Assembly: GCA_017527945.1 (NCBI GenBank)
Contig: JAFXPL010000168.1
Location: 1 to 64,000 of the forward strand
DNA from: Bacteroidales bacterium
Lineage (GTDB): Bacteria; Bacteroidota; Bacteroidia; Bacteroidales; WCHB1-69
Direction: 5' to 3'
DNA: 64,000 nt
In this document: in pieces, positions 56,627-64,000 of the stretch
How the letters are laid out: each line of letters starts with the position of its first letter
How positions within the stretch are numbered: the first letter of the stretch is position 1
The notes under the pieces: generated by a model
Told to the model about the DNA's origin: nothing
What the model saw: the letters and a program-made list of their open reading frames with translations, nothing else
Databases searched by the model: none
Translations under genes and position numbers: made by a program

Positions 56627-56826
56627 CACACGAATACGACGATATCATCAATCTGCCGCATCACGTCTCCACGCGGCATCCGCGGATGTCGTTGCAGGCT
56701 CGCGCCGCACAATTCGCGCCGTTTTCCGCCCTCACGGGCTATGGCGACGAAATCAACAAATCCAGACAACGCGTGGAAAAGGAGTTCGAAAAGAAAGACA
56801 ATCCGTTTGACGAAGATTTCTGTTAA
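56623..56826 (+). CDS. small partner protein of the Y-family polymerase
   Basis: A 67-residue protein starting inside the polymerase stop (ATGA overlap), so its translation is probably coupled. The sequence has the pattern YDDIINLPHHVSTRHPRMS followed by RAAQFAPFSALTGYGDEI. From memory this pattern is common in small proteins next to Y-family polymerases in Clostridia, sometimes labelled YolD-like. No transmembrane helix or metal motif is visible. The biochemical role is unknown. Confidence 0.75.
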   Translation: MTHEYDDIINLPHHVSTRHPRMSLQARAAQFAPFSALTGYGDEINKSRQRVEKEFEKKDNPFDEDFC

Positions 56827-56868
56827 ACTTTTTCCGCTCTTGAAAGTTATCTTTTCGGTTGAAATATG

Positions 56869-56877
56869 TATTTTTGC
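56869..56877 (+). promoter_or_regulatory. -7 promoter element of the downstream secreted protein
   Basis: TATTTTTGC lies 13 bases before the first ATG at 56891. Confidence 0.55.
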
Positions 56878-56890
56878 CGTCAATTTTAAA

Positions 56891-58153
56891 ATGATGAAAA
56901 AAACACTTCTTCTGATAGGAATGCTGCTGTTTATGCTGGCTGGACGTGCCAGTTACTTGTTGATACCCATGGACTTGGCGCAGAGTAACCACTTGAAAGC
57001 CTATGGTATTGCCTATTTCGCAGTGGCGCACCAAGTCGATATGAGTTGGCTGCTGAATTACCGGGGCGGTAGCTTCATGTGTCCTTACAACAGTGTCTTG
57101 GAGGACGAATGCGTGGTGCGTGGGGTCTCCTACGAGGTCATCGCCGACATGCAGGCGACGCAGATTCTCAACGAGATTTCCGTGGTGGAGAACAACATGA
57201 ACGAGATACGGCTCACCAAGGAACCGAAGATTGCGGTCTATTCGCCCAAAAACAAGCTGCCGTGGGACGATGCCGTGACATTGGTGCTCACATACGCCGA
57301 GATTCCCTATACGGTGATTTACGATGAAGAGGTTATCAAGGGCGAATTGCCGAAATACGATTGGCTGCACCTGCATCATGAGGATTTTACGGGCCAGTAC
57401 GGCAAGTTCTGGGCTAGCCAGCGAAACACCAAGTGGTATCAGGACGATGTCAGGGAGAACGAGGAACGCGCCGCACAGCTGGGATTCACCAAGGTGTCAC
57501 AGATGAAACTCGCTGTGGCCAAAGGCATTCGCGATTTCGTGGCGGGCGGCGGCTATCTGTTCGCCATGTGTTCCGGTCCTGACAGCTACGATATAGCTCT
57601 TGCTGCCGAGGGAGTCGATATTTGCGAAACCATGTTCGACGGCGACCCCATGGACCCGCAGGCACAGAGCAAACTCAACTATGACAACTGCTTCGCTTTC
57701 ACTGATTTCACGATCGAGACCAACCCTTACGTATATGAGGTTTCTAATATAGATGTCAGTCCCACACAGCACATCTCCAACAAATCTCACGACTATTTCA
57801 CCTTGTTCGAATTTTCAGCCAAATGGGATCCCGTGCCTACTATGCTGTGCCAGAATCATTTGCAGGTAATTCCAGGTTTCATGGGACAAACCACAGCATT
57901 CCGCAAGGAGTTCATCAAACCGACGGTGACCATCATGGGCGACTGTGCCTACTTCAACGAAGCCCGTTACATTCATGGCGAGTTTGGAAAGGGCACTTGG
58001 ACGTTCTACTCCGGCCACGATCCCGAGGACTACCAGCACTTGGTCAACGATCCGCCCACAGACCTCAACCTTTTCCCCAATTCTGCTGGTTACAGGCTGA
58101 TTCTCAACAATGTGCTATTTCCTGCCGCCAAAAAACAGCAGCAGAAAACATAA
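56891..58153 (+). CDS. secreted conserved protein (often labelled asparagine synthetase B in Bacteroidota)
   Basis: A 420-residue protein with signal peptide MMKKTLLLIGMLLFMLAGRAS. Conserved-looking stretches include QSNHLKAYGIAYFAV, YDWLHLHHEDFTGQYGKFWAS and AVAKGIRDFVAGGGYLFAMCSGPDS; the last resembles a GATase1-like or ThuA-like loop. As I recall, close homologues carry the name asparagine synthetase B, but I see neither an N-terminal Cys amidotransferase nor an ATP-pyrophosphatase motif, and a secreted enzyme would lack ATP. The name should not be trusted. It has its own promoter. Confidence 0.65.
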   Translation: MMKKTLLLIGMLLFMLAGRASYLLIPMDLAQSNHLKAYGIAYFAVAHQVDMSWLLNYRGGSFMCPYNSVLEDECVVRGVSYEVIADMQATQILNEISVVENNMNEIRLTKEPKIAVYSPKNKLPWDDAVTLVLTYAEIPYTVIYDEEVIKGELPKYDWLHLHHEDFTGQYGKFWASQRNTKWYQDDVRENEERAAQLGFTKVSQMKLAVAKGIRDFVAGGGYLFAMCSGPDSYDIALAAEGVDICETMFDGDPMDPQAQSKLNYDNCFAFTDFTIETNPYVYEVSNIDVSPTQHISNKSHDYFTLFEFSAKWDPVPTMLCQNHLQVIPGFMGQTTAFRKEFIKPTVTIMGDCAYFNEARYIHGEFGKGTWTFYSGHDPEDYQHLVNDPPTDLNLFPNSAGYRLILNNVLFPAAKKQQQKT

Positions 58154-58184
58154 ACGAAAAAAAAAGGAATACCCCCACTCCGCT

Positions 58185-58232
58185 ATTAACCCATTAACCG
58201 ATTAACCGACTAACCGATTAACCCATTAACCG
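58185..58232. repeat. six tandem octamers (ATTAACCG type)
   Basis: Six contiguous 8-bp units (ATTAACCC, ATTAACCG, ACTAACCG variants) lie between the convergent secreted protein and purine nucleoside phosphorylase genes. The next unit begins with ACTA, which contains the phosphorylase stop codon (TAG at 58234-58236). The pattern mirrors the octamers downstream of nusB. Confidence 0.85.
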
Positions 58233-58233
58233 A

Positions 58234-59058
58234 CTAAATAAACGGCACCATATTGTAAATTAATTCCACCACTTTGGGCCCCACTTTTGCGGCGGCGGCC
58301 AGCACTTCGTTGTGCGTGGCAAACTCCACCCGACCCACAATGCCCAGGTCGGTGATTACGGAAAAAGCGAAGATATTCAGGCCGAGGTAATGGGCCATAA
58401 TGGCTTCCGGCACTGTGGACATGCCCACTGTGTCGGCTCCGAGAATATGGAACATCCGATATTCCGAAGGGGTCTCGAAGCAGGGGCCGGTCACTCCAAT
58501 ATAGACACCCTCCTGCAGGTGGATGCCTAACGTGTCGGCCGTCTTGTGTGCCAGTTTCAGCAGCCGTTGCGAATAAACTTCGCTCATGTTCGGGAAGCGC
58601 GGGCCGAGTTCGTCGTCGTTGGGCCCGAGCAGCGGATTGTTGCCGAACATGTTGATGTGGTCGCGGATCAGCATGATATCCCCGACCTTGAACGTGGGGT
58701 TCATGCCCCCGGCTGCATTCGACAGGATGAGCGTCTTCACGCCAATGCCAGGCAAAATCTGCTGCGGATAGGTCACCACATCCATTGAATAGCCTTCGTA
58801 ATAATGGAACCGGCCGTTGAATACCACGACATCGACATTGTTCAAGGTGCCGAAAATCAGCGTCCCTTTATGCCCCGGAACCGTCGAAACCGGAAAGTTG
58901 GGGATATCTTTGTAAGGGATTTCATCAATAATGTCGATTTTTTCCGTCAATCCGCCCAATCCGGAACCCAAGACGATGGCGATTTTCGGATGTATGGTTC
59001 TACGGCTGTTCAAAAAAGCAACCGTTTCATTTATTCTCTTTCTTTTTTCCTCGAACAT
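58234..59058 (-). CDS. purine nucleoside phosphorylase (trimeric PNP family)
   Basis: Splits purine nucleosides with phosphate to the base and ribose 1-phosphate. The 274-residue length fits the trimeric PNP/MTAP group. Motifs are VLGSGLGG (29-36), NGRFHYYEGY (81-90), LSNAAGGM (112-119), GPCFETPSEYRM (191-202) and VGMSTVPEA (211-219). VITD contains D237 where mammalian PNP has Asn243, which could shift base preference towards adenine; this is inferred. It overlaps lpxK by 32 bases on the same strand and ends in a tandem repeat. Confidence 0.9.
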   Translation of the reverse strand: MFEEKRKRINETVAFLNSRRTIHPKIAIVLGSGLGGLTEKIDIIDEIPYKDIPNFPVSTVPGHKGTLIFGTLNNVDVVVFNGRFHYYEGYSMDVVTYPQQILPGIGVKTLILSNAAGGMNPTFKVGDIMLIRDHINMFGNNPLLGPNDDELGPRFPNMSEVYSQRLLKLAHKTADTLGIHLQEGVYIGVTGPCFETPSEYRMFHILGADTVGMSTVPEAIMAHYLGLNIFAFSVITDLGIVGRVEFATHNEVLAAAAKVGPKVVELIYNMVPFI

Positions 59059-60118
59059 GGTCTTTCACAATTTTGTTAAACATATCCCGCTGTGTTTCAG
59101 TAAGAAATTCCACTTCTATCGGAACCACGAAAACGGGAAGCAAAGATACAATATTTATAGTTCGCTCAGATTGCAATCTCATCCAGTCTTTTTCAGTGGT
59201 GAAAAGTACAGACTGCTCGCCTATGTTATCGAAATATTGATCGTATATAGTTCGGATTTCTTTTTCGGTAAATATATGATGGTCAGGAAGTTCGTAGTGC
59301 TTTAAGATTTTGAATTGCTGTCTGAGATGTTCGATCAGCGGCTTAGGATGGGCGATGCCGGTTAGCACAACCGCATTGCGCTGGGCCTTGATGTCAATTC
59401 TTTTTGCCGCTGGTGTGACAGGAACAGGGGCTTCGTAACGGAGTTTTGTGAAGAAGAGCCGCTGGCTTGGCTTCAGGCAGAGCTTTTGGCGCCACACGGA
59501 TTCATCGGAATTGGCATGAGCTGGCACCTTGGTCACAATCACCATGTCGGCGAAACGTGCGGCACGCGGGAACTCTCGCAGCCGTCCCGCAGGCATCGGC
59601 ATGTCGGGGCGATACGGGCGGTCATACTCCGTGAGCAGGATGTGGAAAGTGGGGGTAAACTGCAAATGCTGGTACGCATCGTCAAGAACAACAACCTCTG
59701 TGTCAGGATTTTCATGCAGAAGGTTTTGGATGCCTTCGCTGCGGTTGGCATCCACGGCAATCGGCAGGTCGGGGAAGCGAAGATGGGTCATCAACGGTTC
59801 ATCGCCAAAATTCGCTGAGGTACGACCCTCTTTCGGTGTTTCCAGGATTGATTGGTATCCATTTGATGTTCGTCCGTAGCCGCGGCTGAGCGCTGCTACG
59901 CGGAAATCCTGTTTCAGAAGGTTGAGGAGGTATTGGGTGTGAGGGGTCTTGCCTGTTCCACCCACGGCCAAATTGCCTATGTCGATGGCAGGCAAAGGAG
60001 AAACCTCTCCATGTAGGATTCCCTTGCGATAGAGGAGCCGCCGAATCGCAGCCGCCAGACCGTAAAGCAAGGAAAAAGGAGTCAAGAACAACCCTATGAT
60101 AAGTTTAAGCCGATTCAT
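59027..60118 (-). CDS. lpxK: tetraacyldisaccharide 4'-kinase
   Basis: Phosphorylates lipid A precursor at the 4' position, on the inner membrane. It has 363 residues from the ATG at 60118; the N-terminal hydrophobic helix (about 4-25) and Walker A GGTGKTPH (53-60) are typical. The LSRGYGR segment and LDDAYQH (HxH-like) motif follow. The 5' end overlaps the phoH stop by 14 bases and the 3' end overlaps the PNP gene by 32 bases, suggesting an operon with translational coupling. Confidence 0.93.
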   Translation of the reverse strand: MNRLKLIIGLFLTPFSLLYGLAAAIRRLLYRKGILHGEVSPLPAIDIGNLAVGGTGKTPHTQYLLNLLKQDFRVAALSRGYGRTSNGYQSILETPKEGRTSANFGDEPLMTHLRFPDLPIAVDANRSEGIQNLLHENPDTEVVVLDDAYQHLQFTPTFHILLTEYDRPYRPDMPMPAGRLREFPRAARFADMVIVTKVPAHANSDESVWRQKLCLKPSQRLFFTKLRYEAPVPVTPAAKRIDIKAQRNAVVLTGIAHPKPLIEHLRQQFKILKHYELPDHHIFTEKEIRTIYDQYFDNIGEQSVLFTTEKDWMRLQSERTINIVSLLPVFVVPIEVEFLTETQRDMFNKIVKDHVRGKKKENK

Positions 60119-61127
60119 TCTCCTGTGTTTCGCTGTGTTTGGCCTCTTTTTCGGCCCGGCGTCTCTTTGCAGCTTCTTCCTGTTCGTTCTCAAACGCCTC
60201 GTAGCGGGTGATGATTTTGGTCACGAGATGGTGGCGAACCACGTCCTTATTATCCATATAGATGAAATCGATTCCTTTCACGCCGCGAAGAATGCGGTCG
60301 GCGAGGATGAGGCCCGACTGTTGGTTTTTGGGCAGGTCAATCTGCGTGATGTCGCCAGTGATGAAGAATTTGGCGTTCTTGCCCATGCGGGTGAGGAACA
60401 TTTTGAGCTGCGCGGAAGTGGCGTTTTGGGCTTCGTCGAGGATGACGTAGGCGTTGTCGAGCGTGCGTCCGCGCATGAAAGCGAGCGGGGCGATTTCAAT
60501 CACCTTGTCTTCCATCATCGCCATCAGCTTCTGCATGGGCATCATGTCCCAAAGGGCGTCGTAGAGCGGTTGCAAGTAGGGGTCGAGCTTGTCGCGGAGG
60601 TCGCCGGGCAGGAAACCGAGGTTCTCGCCGGCTTCCACGGCAGGGCGGGTGAGGATAATACGCTTTATCTGTTTGTTTTTCAAAGCTTTCACGGCCAATG
60701 CCACGGCGGTGTATGTCTTTCCCGTGCCGGCGGGACCCACTACGAAGACCATGTCGTTCTTTTCCGCACTCTCCACCAGCCGTTTCTGGTTCGGCGTGAT
60801 GGCTTTGATGACCTTGCCGTCGCGCCCGTGCACGATGACGTTGCCGTCGGCTTGGTTGATGGCGTAGAAACTGTCGTCCTCCATGGCCGTGATGTTGATG
60901 ATGTCGGTCTCGGTCAGTTTCCCGAACTGTTCGATGTGTTTCTCCAACAAGGAGATGCGTTTTTCAAATTCCTGTGTGTCCTCGTCGGTGCCGGAGACTT
61001 TCATTTCGTTGCCGCGAACCATAATCTTCAGCTTCGGGAAGATAAGTGTCAGCATTTTAATATTGTTGTTCTGAAATCCCAGCAGTTCCACTGCCGTTTC
61101 AGCGTTGAGTTCGATGATTTTATCCAT
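60105..61127 (-). CDS. phoH: PhoH family ATPase
   Basis: A 340-residue cytoplasmic P-loop ATPase of the PhoH/PhoL group. Walker A is GPAGTGKT (131-138), Walker B is VILDEAQN (about 240), and the core shows TRPAVEAGENLGFLPGDL. An N-terminal KH/PIN-like region is suggested by strands at about 20-75. PhoH proteins are linked to RNA metabolism and stress, but details are limited. The ATG at 61127 is preferred over an upstream TTG. It follows the M23 gene by seven bases and overlaps lpxK. Confidence 0.9.
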   Translation of the reverse strand: MDKIIELNAETAVELLGFQNNNIKMLTLIFPKLKIMVRGNEMKVSGTDEDTQEFEKRISLLEKHIEQFGKLTETDIINITAMEDDSFYAINQADGNVIVHGRDGKVIKAITPNQKRLVESAEKNDMVFVVGPAGTGKTYTAVALAVKALKNKQIKRIILTRPAVEAGENLGFLPGDLRDKLDPYLQPLYDALWDMMPMQKLMAMMEDKVIEIAPLAFMRGRTLDNAYVILDEAQNATSAQLKMFLTRMGKNAKFFITGDITQIDLPKNQQSGLILADRILRGVKGIDFIYMDNKDVVRHHLVTKIITRYEAFENEQEEAAKRRRAEKEAKHSETQENESA

Positions 61128-61134
61128 GTGTGAC

Positions 61135-62046
61135 TTATTCAATGACAAGGTAATTCAGAGGATTGATGGGGAATCCGTTGTACCAGAGTTCGAAATGCAA
61201 GTGGTTGGACGTTCCTTCCTCGCCGTGGTTGCCGGTCGTGGCGATGGGCATGCCAGCCGTCACGCGCGCACCTGCCGACTTCAGCAGGACGGCATTGTGC
61301 TTGTAGATGGAAAGCATGTTGCCCGGGTGTTGCACCATGATGGTGTAGCCGTCGGATGCCGTGTAGTTAGCGGCGACCACCACTCCGTCGGCCACGCAGG
61401 TGACCGTCTTGTTGTCGGTGGTGGCGATGTCGATTCCGTAATGGTTCTGCGAGGCGTCGAACAGGCGGGTCACGGCGCCCATGGCCGGCGGGCAGATGGA
61501 GATGCTGGTGATCTTGGCTTGCTCAATGTTCGGCACGCCGGAGGCCGCAGGTGCACCGTTTTCCCCGATGCGTCCCAAAATCATCTCTGTCTCCTCGATG
61601 ATTTCCTGCACGCTTTCGGCGCGTCCCTGCACCCGCTCCACAGGATGCACGTCAGGAGTCGCCTGCGCTTCGTCGTCTTCGTAGATGGCTCCGTCTTTCC
61701 CTTCCATCATGCCTGTGAAATTCTCGATGAACTGCTGGTTGAGGGCGAGCTGCCGCTCTAACGAATCCACGCGGGCGGCGGTCTGCTTGTACAGCTTGTA
61801 GTCTTTCTGGTCGGTGTAGCCCGGAATATAGACACGGAGCGGTGTCAGCGCAATGAGTATCGTTGTCAGCACGATGATGACGAATGCGGCTAAAATGGCG
61901 ACCACAGCCACTTTTTGGATGGTTATTCGCCGAATGACAAAGCTTTGTTCGTGCGTCTCCTCATTGGAGAAAACCAGCCTGTATCGCGTCTTCCATTCGC
62001 TGACAATGATGTTCCATACCTTTTTTATCTTTTCAAACCTGCTCAT
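61135..62046 (-). CDS. membrane-anchored M23 metallopeptidase
   Basis: A 303-residue protein with a cytoplasmic tail, one transmembrane helix (about 45-67), a coiled-coil segment (about 85-110), a linker, and an M23 domain (about 185-295). The active-site residues H202 and D206 (HYGID), H250 (YKHN), H282 and H284 (NHLHFE) are all present. It should cleave peptidoglycan peptide bonds. It heads the run phoH-lpxK-PNP and has its own -7 promoter element. Confidence 0.9.
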   Translation of the reverse strand: MSRFEKIKKVWNIIVSEWKTRYRLVFSNEETHEQSFVIRRITIQKVAVVAILAAFVIIVLTTILIALTPLRVYIPGYTDQKDYKLYKQTAARVDSLERQLALNQQFIENFTGMMEGKDGAIYEDDEAQATPDVHPVERVQGRAESVQEIIEETEMILGRIGENGAPAASGVPNIEQAKITSISICPPAMGAVTRLFDASQNHYGIDIATTDNKTVTCVADGVVVAANYTASDGYTIMVQHPGNMLSIYKHNAVLLKSAGARVTAGMPIATTGNHGEEGTSNHLHFELWYNGFPINPLNYLVIE

Positions 62047-62073
62047 AGGCACTTTTCAACCCGATTTTGGGGC

Positions 62074-62082
62074 GCAAAAGTA
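62074..62082 (-). promoter_or_regulatory. -7 promoter element of the M23-phoH-lpxK-PNP run
   Basis: On the minus strand this reads TACTTTTGC, 28 bases upstream of the M23 ATG at 62046. The 288-base gap to the next gene is AT-rich and contains nothing else recognised except the divergent promoter at 62296. Confidence 0.6.
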
Positions 62083-62295
62083 GCAAAATTTGTGAATTGT
62101 TCGATTTTTTTTGTCCAACATTTCGATGAGATTGATATAATATTCTGTATTTCAATATGTTAAGTTGATTATCTATCGGTTTGATAGGAATGATTGTGTA
62201 GTTGTATTATTTTGATTATCAAATATATATGGTAAAAATTGGGTATTTTTTTCAACAAAGAGTAATTTTAATGACTTATTGTAAAGAAATAATCG

Positions 62296-62304
62296 TATTT
62301 TTGC
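62296..62304 (+). promoter_or_regulatory. -7 promoter element of the four-helix-bundle gene
   Basis: TATTTTTGC lies 31 bases before the ATG at 62335. Confidence 0.6.
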
Positions 62305-62334
62305 TGCCCGAAAAAATAAATAAAGTCAAGTATT

Positions 62335-62805
62335 ATGAACGAAAGAGACAACAACGTTAGTTTTTTCAGATTTGAGGATTTGCGCATTTACGCAAAAGCC
62401 ATGGATTACATTGTCTGGTTGTACCAGCAGCTTCCTTCCGGTGAGCTTTCCGTAAATCGCAAGTTTATGCAGAAATCTTTCCTGAAGTCTGCACAAGATA
62501 TCGCACTGAACACGGCAGAAGGGTCTTCCCGCAATAGAACACAGTTCCTCTACTACTTGAAGATGGCGAAAAGTTCTGTCAGAGAATGTGTGGTTCATAC
62601 GGAAATTGCCTCCCGCATCGGTATCATCACGGAAGAGGCCAAGGAGCACTCCCGCACTGAGTTGATGGAGCTTACCAAGATGATTGGTTCGCTTATTGCT
62701 TCACTGCAGCGTTCCACTCTTGGCATGTCGCATACTGGCAGACCCGTCGAGGAAGTCGATGATCTCAGCATTCCTGAGCCGGATGACTTCGACGAAATGA
62801 TTTAA
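62335..62805 (+). CDS. four-helix-bundle protein (23S rRNA IVP family)
   Basis: A 156-residue helical protein of the IVP (intervening sequence) family. The hallmark ALNTAEGSSRNRTQF lies in the middle, preceded by MQKSFLKSAQDI. Homologues are encoded inside 23S rRNA genes of spirochaetes or stand alone in Bacteroidota; here there is no rRNA gene nearby. The start FRFEDLRIYAKAMDY is also family-like. Its function is unknown. A hairpin follows its stop codon. Confidence 0.85.
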   Translation: MNERDNNVSFFRFEDLRIYAKAMDYIVWLYQQLPSGELSVNRKFMQKSFLKSAQDIALNTAEGSSRNRTQFLYYLKMAKSSVRECVVHTEIASRIGIITEEAKEHSRTELMELTKMIGSLIASLQRSTLGMSHTGRPVEEVDDLSIPEPDDFDEMI

Positions 62806-62843
62806 TAATCTTTCGGTTATTTATGTCAAAAAAGATAGAGTTG

Positions 62844-62879
62844 CGCAGAAGGATGTCCCCATGGGATGTCCTTTTTGCG
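62844..62879 (+). terminator. hairpin downstream of the four-helix-bundle gene
   Basis: Nested pairings CGCA/TGCG, AAGGA/TCCTT and CCC/GGG form a strong stem. The run TTTTT is within the 3' arm and no T tract follows, so it may be a terminator or only a stabilising hairpin. The arms contain GGATGTCC twice as a direct repeat. Confidence 0.4.
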
Positions 62880-62913
62880 TTGAATAAATAAAGTTACACT
62901 TAAATTAGAAACA

Positions 62914-64000
62914 ATGAAGCCCAAACATCTTCTTTTAGCTTTCCTCCTTATTCCCGCCATTCTCTCCTCGAAAACGTTGACCAAAAGCGAGATGAAGACG
63001 TTGGGAACACTTGCCTTTCAACAGAAGGCCCAAGCGATGTGCCCGGAAGCGGCCAATTTTTCGCTCAAGGAGTATGAATTCATTGCGGACGGCGGCTCGC
63101 TGTACATGGCAGTGCTGCATTTCGAACATGGTTTTCTTGTCTTGTCGGCGGAAGATGCCGTGATGCCCGTGTTGGCATACGATTTTTCCAATGATATAAA
63201 CCTGGGCGACATGTCCCCGGCCACCGAACGCCTGCTGCAGCAGTATCGCGAGGAAATTGACGCCGTGCGCCGGCTTCAGCTGCCGCCCACGGAACGGGTC
63301 CAAAACGCATGGGCCGCCCTGCGCCATCCCTCCCGCGCGACCACGGCTGAAACTGTGGTCGCCCCGTTGCTGACCTCCGCGTGGAACCAAAACAAATACT
63401 ACAACTACTATTCGCCGAAGGACGAGAATTCTCCTGCCGGCTATGACGGCAAAACACCCAATGGCTGCGTGGCCATCGCCATGTCACAGATTATCTATTA
63501 TTACCGTTTCCCGGAGACAGGTAGCAGCAGTCATACGAACTACACATACGAGTACGGAAGCTTTCATGTCAACTTCGCAGAGCAACATTACCACTACGAA
63601 GCCATGACCGACCAACTCAGTTATTATAACGAAGAGGTGGCCAAATTGATTTTTCACTGCGCTACAGCGGTTGACATGCAGTACGGCGCCGATGGCTCTG
63701 GAGCTTATTCGCAAAGTGTCCCTACCGCCATGTCCACCTATTTCAAGTACAGTTTCGACGCGCAGCACGAGAGTAAGCACCAGTTTTCCGATGCCGCCTG
63801 GCATTCTAAACTGAAGGAAGATCTCGATGTCCGCCGCCCTGTTTATTATTCGGGATATTCCGAAGAGGGCGGACATGCTTTTGTATGCGATGGCTACGAC
63901 AGCGACGACTATTTCCATTTCAATTTCGGATGGGGCGGCCAAGGCAACGGTTTCTATCTGACTGAGAGCAGCGATGACTCGGCGGTCAATGGCTACAGTG
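62914..64000 (+). CDS. C10-family cysteine protease (streptopain-like), truncated by the window end
   Basis: A partial secreted protease of at least 362 residues; no stop is reached before 64000. The signal peptide is MKPKHLLLAFLLIPAILSS. An inhibitory prodomain spans about 20-150 (FEHGFLVLSAEDAVMPVLAY is typical). The mature domain begins near 150 and has C185 in NGCVAIAMSQI and H321 in GGHAFVCDGYD, followed by FNFGWGGQGNGFY. It may be secreted by the type IX system, whose PorV is in this window, but the C-terminal domain that would prove it lies beyond the end. Confidence 0.9.
   Translation, partial: MKPKHLLLAFLLIPAILSSKTLTKSEMKTLGTLAFQQKAQAMCPEAANFSLKEYEFIADGGSLYMAVLHFEHGFLVLSAEDAVMPVLAYDFSNDINLGDMSPATERLLQQYREEIDAVRRLQLPPTERVQNAWAALRHPSRATTAETVVAPLLTSAWNQNKYYNYYSPKDENSPAGYDGKTPNGCVAIAMSQIIYYYRFPETGSSSHTNYTYEYGSFHVNFAEQHYHYEAMTDQLSYYNEEVAKLIFHCATAVDMQYGADGSGAYSQSVPTAMSTYFKYSFDAQHESKHQFSDAAWHSKLKEDLDVRRPVYYSGYSEEGGHAFVCDGYDSDDYFHFNFGWGGQGNGFYLTESSDDSAVNGYS

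Noticed and set aside
62935..63942. minus-strand frames near the window end
   Set aside because: They are antisense to the C10 protease, whose plus-strand frame is open to the window edge with signal peptide, Cys and His motifs.

Overview
The window looks like chromosomal DNA from a member of the Bacteroidota, most likely order Bacteroidales and possibly uncultured. The evidence is the type IX secretion outer-membrane protein PorV, three GH97 (SusB-family) glycosidases, a long Bacteroidota-type NusB, a fused DAHP synthase/chorismate mutase, the nusB-DUF1573-yajC-YbbR-coaE gene order, and many TAnnTTTGC -7 promoter elements in place of sigma70 -10 boxes. No insertion sequence, prophage, CRISPR array, tRNA or rRNA gene was seen. 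Most of the window is housekeeping and cell-envelope genes.

Layout. 0-4.3 kb: ruvC, an Lhr-like helicase, a structured RNA with its own promoter and terminator, and galM. 4.3-10.5 kb (minus strand): a peptide-binding lipoprotein followed by three peptidoglycan-hydrolase-type genes, then ddl. 10.7-13.3 kb (plus): a tightly packed trio of LPG-synthase/flippase-like membrane protein, ADP-heptose synthase domain (rfaE2) and M23-LysM protein. 13.3-18.7 kb (minus): nucleoside transporter, FAH hydrolase, outer-membrane barrel, prmA and a PepSY-like protein. 18.9-23.4 kb (plus): purA and a secreted duplicated TldD-like protein split by an in-frame amber codon. 23.4-32.4 kb (minus): DAHP synthase/chorismate mutase, a 1490-residue secreted protein of unknown function, recG and an aminotransferase. 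32.4-35.1 kb (plus): a DPP IV-type peptidase and thpR. 35.1-43.7 kb (minus): coaE, YbbR-like, yajC, DUF1573, nusB, coiled-coil protein, alkaline phosphatase, ispF, porV and an adenosine-kinase-like PfkB. 43.8-58.2 kb (mostly plus): three GH97 enzymes, msrA, and a Y-family polymerase with a small coupled partner; an S41 protease and a beta-helix protein lie on the minus strand. 58.2-62.1 kb (minus): purine nucleoside phosphorylase, lpxK, phoH and an M23 protein. 62.3-64 kb (plus): a four-helix-bundle protein and a truncated C10 (streptopain) cysteine protease.

How the genes fit together. Envelope construction and turnover dominate: ddl, lpxK, rfaE2, four M23/glucosaminidase proteins, and PorV with a C10 protease that may be its secretion client. 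Alpha-glucan or alpha-galactoside use (three GH97, galM) and purine salvage (nucleoside transporter, PNP, PfkB, purA) are secondary themes.

Most notable observations: (1) a roughly 210-nt structured RNA upstream of galM with mutually exclusive hairpins; (2) short tandem repeats, 7-8 bp per unit, that run into the TAG stop codons of ddl, nusB and the PNP gene; (3) the amber-split TldD duplication, which has also lost the HExxxH glutamate; (4) two further degenerate wall-hydrolase homologues (a glucosaminidase with Glu replaced by Ala, and an M23 domain with HxH reduced to VLH); (5) a giant unassigned secreted protein; (6) a Y-family polymerase with a clamp-binding motif coupled to a 67-residue protein.
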